A stretch of 64,000 nucleotides of DNA from Sphingomonadaceae bacterium (GCA_027533105.1 JAPZTW010000008.1:1-64000), one strand, 5' to 3'. Shown: positions 43,139 through 51,788, counted from the stretch's first letter. Numbers and translations are program-made. The notes: generated by a model from the letters alone, not told the origin.

Positions 43139-43185
43139 ACATGAACCCTGGCCTGTGCCCGGGACATTCGCGAAGGATTACCCCG

Positions 43186-43923
43186 ATGGCCGAAGCCACC
43201 GTGAACAAGATCGACGAAGCCAAGGCCGAAGTTCTGGCCGAGAAGGCTTATGCCGCCGCCGCTGCGGCCACCGAAGCAAAGGCCGCTCCGGCCGCCGCAC
43301 CGAAGAAGGCTGTCGCTCCCAAGGCCGCGCCTGCGAAGAAGGCCGCTGCCCCGAAGGTTGCCGCCAAGAAGGCCGCGGTGAAGAAGACTGCCACCAAGAT
43401 TGCCCCCAAGGTTACCAAGCCCGCTGCCAAGAAGGCTGCGAAGGCTGCCCCCCTCAAGTCGAAGGACACCTCGATCATGGCCAAGACCCAGCACGCCGCC
43501 GAAGACTTCACCGCCAAGGTGAAGGACGCCGTTGCCGACCTGCAGGAGCGCGCCAAGACCGCGTTCGAGAAGAGCAACGAAACCTTTGCCGACCTGAACG
43601 AGTTCACCAAGGGCAACGTCGAAGCCCTGGTCGAATCGGCCAAGGTGCTGGCCGCCGGCCTGCAGGACCTCGGCAAGGTCTATGTCGAAGACGCCAAGAC
43701 CGGCTTCGAAACCATCACCGCCGACGTCAAGGAACTGGCCACCGTCAAGTCGCCGGCCGATTTCTTCAAGCTGCAGGGTGAAATCCTGCGCCGCAACTTC
43801 GACGCTGCCGTGGCCACTGGCTCGAAGCGTTCGGAAGCGATCGTGAAGCTGGCCAACGACGCCTTTGCGCCGGTCCAGAACCGCGTCAGCATCGCGATCG
43901 AAAAGGTCAAGCAGGCCGCCTAA
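43186..43923 (+). CDS. phasin family protein with histone-H1-like N-terminal region
   Basis: PHA-granule surface protein of 245 residues. Residues 1-25 are helical and acidic (EAKAEVLAEKAYAAAAAAT). Residues 30-105 are Lys/Ala/Pro repeats (KKAVAPKAAPAKKAAAPK, AAKKAAVKKTATK) like histone H1. The phasin_2 domain runs from about 115 (TQHAAEDFTAKVKDAV) to the end, with LNEFTKGNVEALVESAKVLA and SPADFFKLQGEIL. The ATG at 43186 has AAGGA upstream. It follows phaC and ends before a strong terminator. Confidence 0.9.
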   Translation: MAEATVNKIDEAKAEVLAEKAYAAAAAATEAKAAPAAAPKKAVAPKAAPAKKAAAPKVAAKKAAVKKTATKIAPKVTKPAAKKAAKAAPLKSKDTSIMAKTQHAAEDFTAKVKDAVADLQERAKTAFEKSNETFADLNEFTKGNVEALVESAKVLAAGLQDLGKVYVEDAKTGFETITADVKELATVKSPADFFKLQGEILRRNFDAAVATGSKRSEAIVKLANDAFAPVQNRVSIAIEKVKQAA

Positions 43924-43982
43924 GCGCAGCCGTTCCTCGCCTGGGCGGTGATCCCTCTCCCCACCGCCCGGCGAGCCGCATT

Positions 43983-44025
43983 GCGGGCCGGACAGTCACC
44001 AGGCTGTCCGGCCCGCTTGGTATTT
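43983..44025 (+). terminator. strong hairpin terminator after the phasin gene
   Basis: GCGGGCCGGACAG (43983-43995) pairs perfectly over 13 bp with CTGTCCGGCCCGC (44004-44016) around an 8-base loop and is followed by TTGGTATTT. Placed between phasin and clpS. Confidence 0.75.
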
Positions 44026-44085
44026 GGACCGGGTGGCCTTGCGGGGACTTGTCCTTGCCCCCCGGCAATGCGATATTCACGCCCC

Positions 44086-44463
44086 ATGATCGATCCAGCC
44101 TGCCTTGCCCTGTTCCACGTCCGCGCCGCGGATGAAGGCGAAGGCGATTCCGGCGGCAGCGGCGGCCAGGGCCAGATCGGCATCGCCACCAAGACCCGCG
44201 CCAAACCGAAGAAGCCCAGCCAGTTCAAGGTGCTGATGCTGAACGACGATTACACCCCGATGGAATTCGTGGTGATGGTCCTCAAGCGCTTCTTCAACAT
44301 GGATCTGGAACAGGCCACGCGGGTCATGCTGCACGTCCACCAGAAGGGCGTCGGCGTCTGCGGGATCTTTCCCTACGAAATCGCCGAGACCAAGGTGAAC
44401 CAGGTGATGGACTTCGCCCGCCAGAACCAGCACCCGCTGCAGTGCACGCTGGAAAAGGCCTGA
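44086..44463 (+). CDS. clpS: ATP-dependent Clp protease adaptor ClpS
   Basis: Adaptor of 125 residues that brings N-end-rule substrates to ClpAP. The core starts at [21 protein letters not shown] and has the NDDYTPMEF loop with the aspartates that hold the substrate amino group, then [21 protein letters not shown]. The N-terminal ~45 residues are variable and Gly/Ser-rich ([13 protein letters not shown]). ATG 44086 was chosen; an ATG at 44068 is in frame. clpA is not in the window. Confidence 0.92.
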   Translation: MIDPACLALFHVRAADEGEGDSGGSGGQGQIGIATKTRAKPKKPSQFKVLMLNDDYTPMEFVVMVLKRFFNMDLEQATRVMLHVHQKGVGVCGIFPYEIAETKVNQVMDFARQNQHPLQCTLEKA

Positions 44464-44539
44464 AAGCCGCACGACTGCTGCGGCGCAGCCGAAATTTCGC
44501 GTGACGGGCAGATTGCAAGCACCTCGCGGACGCAGGGCG

Positions 44540-44800
44540 TTAAGCCGAATACACATCCGCTGAAGCGTCGATGCAAAGCGCCGAGTTATTCTCGCGACAC
44601 CAAGCCTCCAATTCGGCTTTCAAGTTCGGCCAGAGCGAGATCGCCCAACCAGGTGCGCGACGTTGCCATTCTGCTTCGGTCGGCAGGTAAACCGACAACA
44701 TTCCCATAGAGAGTTCGAGCACGAAGGAACCGCCGCTTGCGGTGACCACCAGTTCCTCCTTCCAGCGCGGTTGAAAGCAGAACAGGTGTTTAGCCATCAT
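44540..44800 (-). CDS. small hypothetical protein, composition unlike its neighbours
   Basis: Protein of 86 residues, MMAKHLFCFQPRWKEE onward, with a hydrophobic beta-like stretch FVLELSMGMLSVYLP and a C-terminal half LKAELEAWCRENNSALCID. It is rich in Trp and Cys. GC is visibly lower than the ~65 percent around it. No domain is recognised. It has no good ribosome site and no neighbour on the same strand that it clearly belongs to. ATG 44800 or 44797 may be the start. Confidence 0.5.
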   Translation of the reverse strand: MMAKHLFCFQPRWKEELVVTASGGSFVLELSMGMLSVYLPTEAEWQRRAPGWAISLWPNLKAELEAWCRENNSALCIDASADVYSA

Positions 44801-44923
44801 GGGAGCATATGGGCGTCCAGCAGCCGGCGCAATGTCCGCACCCAGCAACATTCTGCCCTTCGCATTGGCAATTCAAGCAACCGAAATCATTCCGAGATTG
44901 TGCCAAGAGCCAGTCGCCCTTGC

Positions 44924-45619
44924 CTAGGCCACCGCCGTTCCGAACAGACGCCCGATCGCCCAGGTCGCGGCCATGGCCAGCACGCCCCAGAAGGCCACGC
45001 GCAGCACGCCGCGCGCGATCGGGGCGCCGCCAGCTCGCGCGCCGACCGCGCCGAGCAGCATCAGGAACAGCAGCGCGGCAAATGACACGCCCAGCACCAG
45101 CTGGCCAATCGGGAGCAGGGCGGCGGTCCCCAGCGGCAGGGCCGCACCCACGGCAAAGGTCGCCGCTGATGTGAGCGCCGCCTGCACCGGCCGGGCCCGC
45201 GTGATCGCGTGGAGGCCCAGCTCGTCGCGGGCATGGGCGCCGAGCGCGTCATGCGCCATCAGCTGGGTTGCCACCTCGCTTGCTAGGTCAGGCGCAAGCC
45301 CGCGCTCGCGATAGATCGCGGCCAGCTCCTCGTGCTCGTGTTCGGGATCCTCGGCCAGCTCGCGGGTTTCGCGGGCGATGTCGGCCGATTCGGTATCGGC
45401 CTGGCTGGAGACCGAGACATATTCGCCCGCCGCCATCGACATGGCCCCGGCCACCAGCCCCGCCATGCCCGCCACCAGGATTTCGGGCTTGCCGGCCGAA
45501 CTGGCCGCCACGCCGACGATCAGACTGGCGGTGGAAACGATCCCGTCGTTCGCCCCCAGCACGGCGGCGCGCAGCCAGCCGATCCGTTCCACCGTATGCC
45601 GTTCCAGATGCATGCGCAT
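44924..45619 (-). CDS. VIT1/CCC1 family iron/manganese transporter
   Basis: Integral membrane protein of 231 residues. The VIT1/CCC1 signature is clear: GWLRAAVLGANDGIVSTASLIVG, AGAMSMAAGEYVSVSSQADTE and a long cytoplasmic helical insert (about 75-135: IARETRELAEDPEHEHEE), then three C-terminal helices. These proteins move Fe2+ or Mn2+ out of the cytoplasm. The GGGAGGG ribosome site fits ATG 45619; a TTG at 45625 is too close to it. It is divergent from lptF with 145 bp between the starts. Confidence 0.87.
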   Translation of the reverse strand: MRMHLERHTVERIGWLRAAVLGANDGIVSTASLIVGVAASSAGKPEILVAGMAGLVAGAMSMAAGEYVSVSSQADTESADIARETRELAEDPEHEHEELAAIYRERGLAPDLASEVATQLMAHDALGAHARDELGLHAITRARPVQAALTSAATFAVGAALPLGTAALLPIGQLVLGVSFAALLFLMLLGAVGARAGGAPIARGVLRVAFWGVLAMAATWAIGRLFGTAVA

Positions 45620-45764
45620 GGCCAATTCCCTCCCAACCTCGGCACAGCTTGCGGCGGATTGAGCGGCAAAGCAATTCCCGCTTCCGCCCTTGCCCCGCCG
45701 CCGCTATGGATCGGGCTGCAACGGCAGGCCGGTGGCCGCCCGAAGGATAAGTGCTGCCCGCCAC

Positions 45765-46979
45765 GTGAAGTCCCTTCCCGCCATCGACCGTTACATCTTC
45801 CGGCTCGTGCTGATGCCGATGCTGGGCGTCTTCGTCATCGCCGCATCGCTGCTGGTGCTGGACAAGATGCTGAAGCTGTTCGATTTCGTGGCAACAGAAG
45901 GCGGGCCGGTGTCGGTCGTCTTCCGGATGCTGGCCAACCTGCTGCCCGAATATGCCAGCCTGGCGATCCCGCTGGGCCTGCTGCTGGGGATCCTGCTGGC
46001 CTTCCGCAAGCTGGCCACCACCAGCGAGCTCGATACCATGCGCGCGGTCGGCCTGTCCTATACCCGGCTGCTGCGGGTGCCCTACATGATCACGATCGTG
46101 CTGGCCGTGGTGAACCTGGCGATCGTCAGCTATCTCCAGCCGCTGTCGCGCTATTACTACGAACAGCTACAGTTCGAACTCCGCTCGGGCGCGCTGGGCG
46201 CCTCGATCAAGGTGGGGGAATTCACCACCCTGAAGGACAAGATGGCCTTGCGCATCGAGGAAAGCCGCGAGGAAGGGCGCCAGCTGATCGGGATCTTCGC
46301 CCGCGTTTCCTCCGCAAAGGGCCAGGTCCTGTCGATCTCGGCGCGCGAGGGGCGGTTCCTGGCGCTGAAGGACAGCCCCGACACGATCATCCTGCGGCTG
46401 ACCGACGGCCAGATCGTGCAGGACAATCCGGGGCGCCCGCCCCGGGTGCTGAGCTTTTCGCGCCATGACCTGCCGATCGACCTGCCGGCGGTAGAGGAAT
46501 TCCGCCAGCGTGGCGGCAAGGAGCGGGAGTATTTCCTGCCCGAACTGCTGCGGATCACCTGGAACGACCGGGTCAGCGAAAAGGTTCGCAACGAGACCAG
46601 CGCCAGCCTGAACTTCCGGCTGGTCGAAGTGGCGATGATGCTGCTGCTGCCGCTGCTGGCGGTGGCGCTGGCGATCCCGCCCAAGCGGTCGACCTCGGCG
46701 CTGGGCCTGTTCCTGTCGATCGTGATGGTGGTGGCCTATCACAAGGTCAACGAATACGGCATGGCCGTTTCCGCGCTCGGCCGGGTCTCACCCCTGCTGG
46801 CGCTGTGGGTGCCCTTCGTGCTGTTTTCCGCGCTGATCCTGTGGATGTACTGGCGAGTGGCCTATGTCCCCGGCGGCCAGCCGATCGGCGCGCTGGAACG
46901 GCTGGCGGGGAACCTTGGCAAGTGGGGCCGCCAGCTGGCCAAGCGGCTTGATCGCAACCGGACGGCTGAGACGAACTGA
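45765..46979 (+). CDS. lptF: LPS export ABC transporter permease LptF
   Basis: Inner-membrane permease of 404 residues that works with LptG and the LptB ATPase to pull lipopolysaccharide from the membrane onto the LptC-LptA bridge. Two N-terminal and four C-terminal helices surround a periplasmic beta-jellyroll (about 115-290), as in all LptF proteins. Visible: YIFRLVLMPMLGVFVIAA, the coupling region RKLATTSELDTMRAVGLSY and the LLLPLLAVALAIPPKR bundle. The GTG at 45765 is the best start, although its ribosome site is weak. It overlaps lptG as TGATG. Confidence 0.92.
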   Translation: MKSLPAIDRYIFRLVLMPMLGVFVIAASLLVLDKMLKLFDFVATEGGPVSVVFRMLANLLPEYASLAIPLGLLLGILLAFRKLATTSELDTMRAVGLSYTRLLRVPYMITIVLAVVNLAIVSYLQPLSRYYYEQLQFELRSGALGASIKVGEFTTLKDKMALRIEESREEGRQLIGIFARVSSAKGQVLSISAREGRFLALKDSPDTIILRLTDGQIVQDNPGRPPRVLSFSRHDLPIDLPAVEEFRQRGGKEREYFLPELLRITWNDRVSEKVRNETSASLNFRLVEVAMMLLLPLLAVALAIPPKRSTSALGLFLSIVMVVAYHKVNEYGMAVSALGRVSPLLALWVPFVLFSALILWMYWRVAYVPGGQPIGALERLAGNLGKWGRQLAKRLDRNRTAETN

Positions 46980-48076
46980 TGCGGCTGGAATTCTTCCCCT
47001 CGCCCACGCTGACGCGCTATCTGGCCAAGCTGTTCGTGGTGCGCATCCTGGCCGTGCTGGTCATGCTGGTGCTGGTGCTCCAGACGCTGGATCTCCTGTC
47101 CGAAAGCGGCAAGATCCTGGGCGTGCCGGGCAATGGCCAGGCCGAACTGTGGCATTACATCTCGCTGCGCGTGCCGCAGCTGATCGCGCGCTTCCTGCCC
47201 TATTCGGTGCTGCTGGCGACGATCATCACGCTCGCCACGCTGAACCAGAACAGCGAGGTGATCGCGATGAAGGCGGCGGGCCTCTCCGCGCATCAGGTGC
47301 TGGCGCCGCTGCTGCTGACGGCGGCGGTGGTTTCGGCCTTCAGCTTTGCCTTCAACGAACGGGTGGTGACCCGCGCCACCTCGACGCTGAAGGCCTGGAC
47401 CGCCGCCGAATTCGGCGCGGTCCCGCCCGACGCCAAGATCAGGACCAACGTCTACCTGCCCGATGGCCCGAATATCCTGACCGCGGCGGCGGTAAGCGGC
47501 ACGGGCAAGCTCACCCGGATGGACAACGTCACCTGGTATCGCCGCGATGCCGGCGGCATGGTGCTCGAACAGCTGCGCGCGCCGCATGCCACCTATGCCA
47601 ACCCCGGCTGGCGGCTCGACCGGCCGGTCCGCTTCGAAGTGACCAGCACCGAAGTCGCCCCGCTTGGCCCCACCGTGGTTGCGCGCGGGGTAACGCCCGA
47701 TCAGGTGGCGATCAGCAAGGTCGATCCGGACGGGCAGAACGTGATCGAGCTGTACCATTCGATCCAGTCGCTGAAGGCCCAGGGCCGCCGCACCAGCGAG
47801 CTGGAAGGCAAGTGGTGGCACAAGTTCTCGGGCCCGCTGGCAGCGCTGCTGATGCCGCTGCTGGGCGCGGTGGCGGCCTTTGGCCTGGCGCGCTCGGGCC
47901 AGCTGCTGATCCGCGCGATCATCGGCATGGCGCTGGGCTTTGCCTATTTCGTGGTCGACAATGCCGCGCTCGCCATGGGCAATTTCGGCGGCTATCCGCC
48001 GCTGATCGCCGCCTGGGCGCCGTTCCTGCTGTTCGCCCTGGTGGGCGAGACGGTGCTGGTCCGCACCGAGGAATAG
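46979..48076 (+). CDS. lptG: LPS export ABC transporter permease LptG
   Basis: Partner of LptF, 365 residues, same topology. FVVRILAVLVMLVLVLQTLD is the first helix; the coupling segment NQNSEVIAMKAAGLSAHQ and the C-terminal bundle ALLMPLLGAVAAFGLARSG are clear. The ATG lies in the TGATG overlap with lptF, so the two are made in equal amounts. lptB and lptC are not in the window. Its stop lies 4 bp from the convergent desaturase stop. Confidence 0.92.
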   Translation: MRLEFFPSPTLTRYLAKLFVVRILAVLVMLVLVLQTLDLLSESGKILGVPGNGQAELWHYISLRVPQLIARFLPYSVLLATIITLATLNQNSEVIAMKAAGLSAHQVLAPLLLTAAVVSAFSFAFNERVVTRATSTLKAWTAAEFGAVPPDAKIRTNVYLPDGPNILTAAAVSGTGKLTRMDNVTWYRRDAGGMVLEQLRAPHATYANPGWRLDRPVRFEVTSTEVAPLGPTVVARGVTPDQVAISKVDPDGQNVIELYHSIQSLKAQGRRTSELEGKWWHKFSGPLAALLMPLLGAVAAFGLARSGQLLIRAIIGMALGFAYFVVDNAALAMGNFGGYPPLIAAWAPFLLFALVGETVLVRTEE

Positions 48077-48080
48077 CGCC

Positions 48081-49154
48081 CTAGCGCGCCTTCATCGTGT
48101 TCTTGGCCAGGTAACCGACCAGCGGCAGCAGGCCGGGATAGCTGGCCCTCGCGTAAGTCGAATCCGTGCCCAGCTGCTTGGCCAGTCGCCGGTGCGCTTC
48201 GGGCAGGGCGTGATAGGGCAGGCTCGGCAGCAGGTGGTGCAGCGCGTGATAGCGCAGGCCGACCGGGGCCCACAGTTCGGCCAGCAGCCCCGGCGGCGGA
48301 ACATTGACCGAATCGAGGAACTGGGCGGTGACCGTCATCGGCTCGCCCTCGTTCTGCCACAGGTGCGCGACCAGGGTGCGAACCTGGTTGAGTACCGCCG
48401 TGGCCGAGATGACCGTGAGGCCAATCGCCAGCGGCCGCCAGTCATGCACGGCGGCATACCAGACCAGGAACAGCGCCCAGACCGAGGCGCCCAGTTCCTG
48501 CCAGAACACCTGCCGCGCGAAGTCACCTTCGGCCGGGCGGCGGCGGAATTCCGGATTGATCGACAGCGCCGAGGCCCGTTCCCAGACCAGCCGGCGCAGC
48601 GGCGGGACGATCACCCCCAGCGGCACCAGCACGGCAGAGCGGATCAGCAGACCGATCGGCAGCAGCACCGCCACCACGATGAACAGCGGCAGCGACCACG
48701 GCTTCATCAGTGCCAGCGGCAGGTACTCGGGATCCTCCACCGTGCCATAGCGGGTGCGGGCATGGTGCAGGGTATGGACGTTCTCGTACATCAGCGAGGG
48801 CGTGAGCATCGGGATGCCGACGAGGAGGTTCCAGCCGAACCGGAACCCCGGCAGGGCATCGCGGTGGATATGGGTCAGCTCGTGAATGAACAGCAGCGCG
48901 CGGTAGAAGGCGAGTGCCGACACCACGCCCGCCAGCACCGCCTGCCAGGTGACCGGCAGCAGGATCGCACCGGCCAGGCCCGCATAGCCCAGCGCGGCCG
49001 ACACCAGCATGTCGGGCCAGTAGATGCTGCCCTTGGCGGCGGAAATGTCGCGGGTCTGCTCCACCGCGGCGCGGAGCATGGCCATGTCATCGGCAATGCC
49101 GGCGCCCCGGGCGGTTCCCTTAGTGGTATCGGCGATGGCTTCGTGGGCAGTCAT
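48081..49154 (-). CDS. fatty acid desaturase
   Basis: Membrane di-iron enzyme of 357 residues that would introduce a double bond into an acyl chain. The three histidine boxes are present: HELTHIH (91-97), HTLHH (127-131) and HALHH late in the protein, with two pairs of hydrophobic segments. It falls in the FADS-1 or carotenoid/sphingolipid-hydroxylase superfamily; the exact substrate is not visible. GAGTGAG lies before the ATG at 49154. Three 15-bp tandem repeats cover the start region, and the GNAT-fold gene is divergent, 120 bp away. Confidence 0.85.
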   Translation of the reverse strand: MTAHEAIADTTKGTARGAGIADDMAMLRAAVEQTRDISAAKGSIYWPDMLVSAALGYAGLAGAILLPVTWQAVLAGVVSALAFYRALLFIHELTHIHRDALPGFRFGWNLLVGIPMLTPSLMYENVHTLHHARTRYGTVEDPEYLPLALMKPWSLPLFIVVAVLLPIGLLIRSAVLVPLGVIVPPLRRLVWERASALSINPEFRRRPAEGDFARQVFWQELGASVWALFLVWYAAVHDWRPLAIGLTVISATAVLNQVRTLVAHLWQNEGEPMTVTAQFLDSVNVPPPGLLAELWAPVGLRYHALHHLLPSLPYHALPEAHRRLAKQLGTDSTYARASYPGLLPLVGYLAKNTMKAR

Positions 49155-49193
49155 AACTCACTCTGGCGTAATTCACGCTGGCATAACTTACGC
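49149..49193. repeat. three tandem 15-bp direct repeats over the desaturase start
   Basis: Units AGTCATAACTCACTC (49149-49163), TGGCGTAATTCACGC (49164-49178) and TGGCATAACTTACGC (49179-49193) are head-to-tail copies that differ at a few positions. The first covers the desaturase ATG; the ribosome site is in it. Such an array could be a set of operator sites, spaced about 1.5 helical turns, or a slippage product. Confidence 0.6.
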
Positions 49194-49274
49194 AAGCGTG
49201 GCCCCGCCCGCTTGGCTTGGCAAGTGCGGCGGGGCATAGATGGCGGCCTGATGCGATAGAACAAAGGCAAGATC

Positions 49275-50441
49275 GTGGCCCATACGGAAATTGTGATCAC
49301 AGAAGTCGGCGACAAGCAGGGTCGCGAGGCCTTTGTCGACCTGATCTATCGCCTCAATGCCGACGATCCCAATTTCGTGCCGCAGCTGCGCTCGGAGGAG
49401 ATCGAGCGCTATACCCCCGGCGGCAACCCCTATTTCGAACATGCCCGCTGCCAGCTGTTCCTGGCCCGCCGGGGTGGCGCGGTGGTCGGCCGGATCGCGG
49501 CCCATATCGACGAGCTGGCCCTGGCCCAGCCGGCCGAGCAGGGCATGGGCCCCGGCACCGGCTTCTGGGGGGCGCTCCAGGCCGAGGACGCGGATGTGGC
49601 TGCCGCGCTGATCGCCCGGGCCGAACAGTGGCTGCGTGACCAGGGCATGACCCGCGTGCTCGCGCCGATGACCCTCTCGGTCTGGGAAGAGCCGGGCCTG
49701 CTGGTGAAGGGCCACGATCACCCGCCGATGATCATGATGGGCCACAACCCGCCGCACCATCAGGGCTGGATCGAGGGGGCCGGCTATCAGGGGGTGAAGA
49801 CACTCGCGACCTGGGACCTCGACATCACCAAGCAGTTCCCGCCGCTGATCCAGCGGATCGTCCAGTCGGGCGAAAAGAACGAGCGGATCCGCATCCGTGA
49901 CGTCGACCTCAAGAACTTCGACCGCGAGGTCGAGATCATCTGCAACATCCTCAACGATGCCTGGTCGGGCAACTGGGGGTTCGTGCCGTTTACCCAGACC
50001 GAGATCGCCTATACCGCCAAGAAGATGAAGCCGCTGGTCAAGCCCGACCTGGTGCGGATCGCGGAATACGATGGCGAGCCGGTGGCCTTCATGATCACCC
50101 TGCCCGATCTCAACCAGGTCCAGCTGAAGGCGGTTGGCCCCAAGGGCAAGCCATCACCGCTCGGCTGGCTGCGACTGGGGCTGTTCCTCCTGCGCACCCG
50201 GCCCGCAGGCATGCGGGTGCCGCTGATGGGCGTGCTGCAGCGCCTGCAATCGACCCGCATGGCCAGCCAGCTGGCCTTCATGATGATCGAGACGATCCGC
50301 CGCGCCTCGGTGGAACGCTATGGCAGCACCCGCGGCGAGATCGGCTGGATCCTGGATGACAACCAGGGGATGAATGCCATCGCCCAGGCGATCGAGGCGA
50401 AGGTCAACAAGGAATACCGGGTCTACGCGAAAGGGCTTTAG
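49275..50441 (+). CDS. GNAT-fold protein of ~390 residues, possible N-acyltransferase
   Basis: Cytosolic protein of 388 residues in a widespread family usually called hypothetical or N-acetyltransferase. Clear family stretches: NPYFEHARCQLFLARRGG, MGPGTGFWGALQAEDADV, WLRDQGMTRVLAPMTLS, MMGHNPPHHQGWIEGAGY, AWSGNWGFVPFTQTEI, VAFMITLPDLNQVQ and GEIGWILDDNQGMN. The C-terminal half has the acetyl-CoA-binding GNAT layout. Bacterial ceramide synthase, as I recall it, is a GNAT-fold protein of similar size, and sphingomonads make sphingolipids, so this is one candidate function, but I cannot confirm it from sequence alone. It is divergent from the desaturase. The stop overlaps the convergent symporter stop. 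Confidence 0.7.
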   Translation: MAHTEIVITEVGDKQGREAFVDLIYRLNADDPNFVPQLRSEEIERYTPGGNPYFEHARCQLFLARRGGAVVGRIAAHIDELALAQPAEQGMGPGTGFWGALQAEDADVAAALIARAEQWLRDQGMTRVLAPMTLSVWEEPGLLVKGHDHPPMIMMGHNPPHHQGWIEGAGYQGVKTLATWDLDITKQFPPLIQRIVQSGEKNERIRIRDVDLKNFDREVEIICNILNDAWSGNWGFVPFTQTEIAYTAKKMKPLVKPDLVRIAEYDGEPVAFMITLPDLNQVQLKAVGPKGKPSPLGWLRLGLFLLRTRPAGMRVPLMGVLQRLQSTRMASQLAFMMIETIRRASVERYGSTRGEIGWILDDNQGMNAIAQAIEAKVNKEYRVYAKGL

Positions 50442-51694
50442 GCCTCTTCCTCACCGCGCTGGTCCACCGCCGCCGTCACCGCCACGTCGGCGGTGACATT
50501 GCCCAGCGTCCGCATGATGTCGGGCAGCATTTCCACGGCGACCAGCAGTGCCAGCGGCGCAATCGGCACGCCCATCGCCATGGCGATCGGCCCGACCGAG
50601 ACCACGAAGCTGAGCGTGCCGGGCAGCGAGACCGAGCTGAGCGAGACGAGGAAGGCCACCAGCACCCCGGCCCCCAGCGCCCAGGCCGAAAGCGGCGTGC
50701 CCGTCAGATAGGCGGCATAGATCGCCACCCCCATGTTCATCGCCGGGCTGGTGCCGCGAAAGATCGCCACGGCCAGCGGGAGGACGAAATCGGCGGTCGA
50801 TTCGCGCACGTCCAGCTTGCGCGAGGCGGCCAGCATGGCGGGCAGGCTGGCCAGCGAGGACTGGGTGGAAATCGCCACGGCATAGACCGGCAGCATGGCC
50901 CGGGCGAAAGCCCCTGGCGCCCGCCGACCCAGCGTCAGGGCGATGGCAACCGAGGTCAGCAGCACCACGAAGCCCGCTGCGCTGACGATCAGGATGTAAT
51001 GCGCCAGCCCGCCGATAGCGTCCGCCCCGGTCTTGGCGCCTAGCGAAACGGCCAGGCCCAGCACCCCGATCGGGGCCAGCATCAGCACCCAGCCGACGAT
51101 CACCATCATGGTCGCCGCCAGCCCTTCGAAGAACTGCACCAGCAGCTTGCGGGGGGCTTCGGCAATGCGGGTTGCCGCCAGCGCAAACAGTGCGGCGAAC
51201 AGGACCACCGGCAGCATCGCGCCATTGGCCGCGGCGGAAAAGATGTTGCTGGGCACCATGGCTTCGAGGATCTCGGCAAAGCCCGGGACCTTACCGGGGT
51301 CCCCGCCCCCGCCGCTCAGCGCCGCCACCGCTGCGGCCGGGATCGGGAACAGGTCGATCAGCAGCGGCACCAAGATGGCAGACATGGTGCCCGCGAACAG
51401 CAGCACGGCCACGAACATCAGCACCGCGCGCCGCGCCAGCCGCCCGCCGCCGGCCGCCGCCAGCGTCTGCGAAATGCCGGTCACCACCAGGCCGATGACC
51501 AGCGGCAGGATGGTCAGCTGCAGCAGCTTGAGCCACAGGCTGCCCACTTCCTCGGCCACGGCCTGGACCGGCGCAAAGCCGGCATCGCCCTGGAACGCGG
51601 TGCCCACCGCAAAGCCCAGCAGCAGGGCCATGAAGGTCAGCAGGGCTGGAACCCTGATCTCCGGAAAGCTGCTCGACCCGGCCGCTTGCTGCAT
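50438..51694 (-). CDS. dicarboxylate/amino acid:cation symporter (DAACS family)
   Basis: Sodium- or proton-coupled transporter of 418 residues with the eight-helix, two-hairpin glutamate-transporter fold. LKLLQLTILPLVIGLVVTGIS, the serine-rich hairpin STQSSLASLPAML, the NMGVAIYAAYL helix (NMxxxxx motif) and the SLPGTLSFVVSVGP hairpin are visible. It would import C4-dicarboxylates, glutamate or aspartate. Its TAA and the TAG of the convergent GNAT gene overlap in TTAG. glmM is divergent, 94 bp away. Confidence 0.88.
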   Translation of the reverse strand: MQQAAGSSSFPEIRVPALLTFMALLLGFAVGTAFQGDAGFAPVQAVAEEVGSLWLKLLQLTILPLVIGLVVTGISQTLAAAGGGRLARRAVLMFVAVLLFAGTMSAILVPLLIDLFPIPAAAVAALSGGGGDPGKVPGFAEILEAMVPSNIFSAAANGAMLPVVLFAALFALAATRIAEAPRKLLVQFFEGLAATMMVIVGWVLMLAPIGVLGLAVSLGAKTGADAIGGLAHYILIVSAAGFVVLLTSVAIALTLGRRAPGAFARAMLPVYAVAISTQSSLASLPAMLAASRKLDVRESTADFVLPLAVAIFRGTSPAMNMGVAIYAAYLTGTPLSAWALGAGVLVAFLVSLSSVSLPGTLSFVVSVGPIAMAMGVPIAPLALLVAVEMLPDIMRTLGNVTADVAVTAAVDQRGEEEA

Positions 51695-51788
51695 GAATGC
51701 TCCCCTGTATCGGCTTTTGTGCGCGTGACATTAGCGTGGCGGCGCGACATAGCAATTTACCAAGACTTGTCGTGCCACAAGGTGGAGC

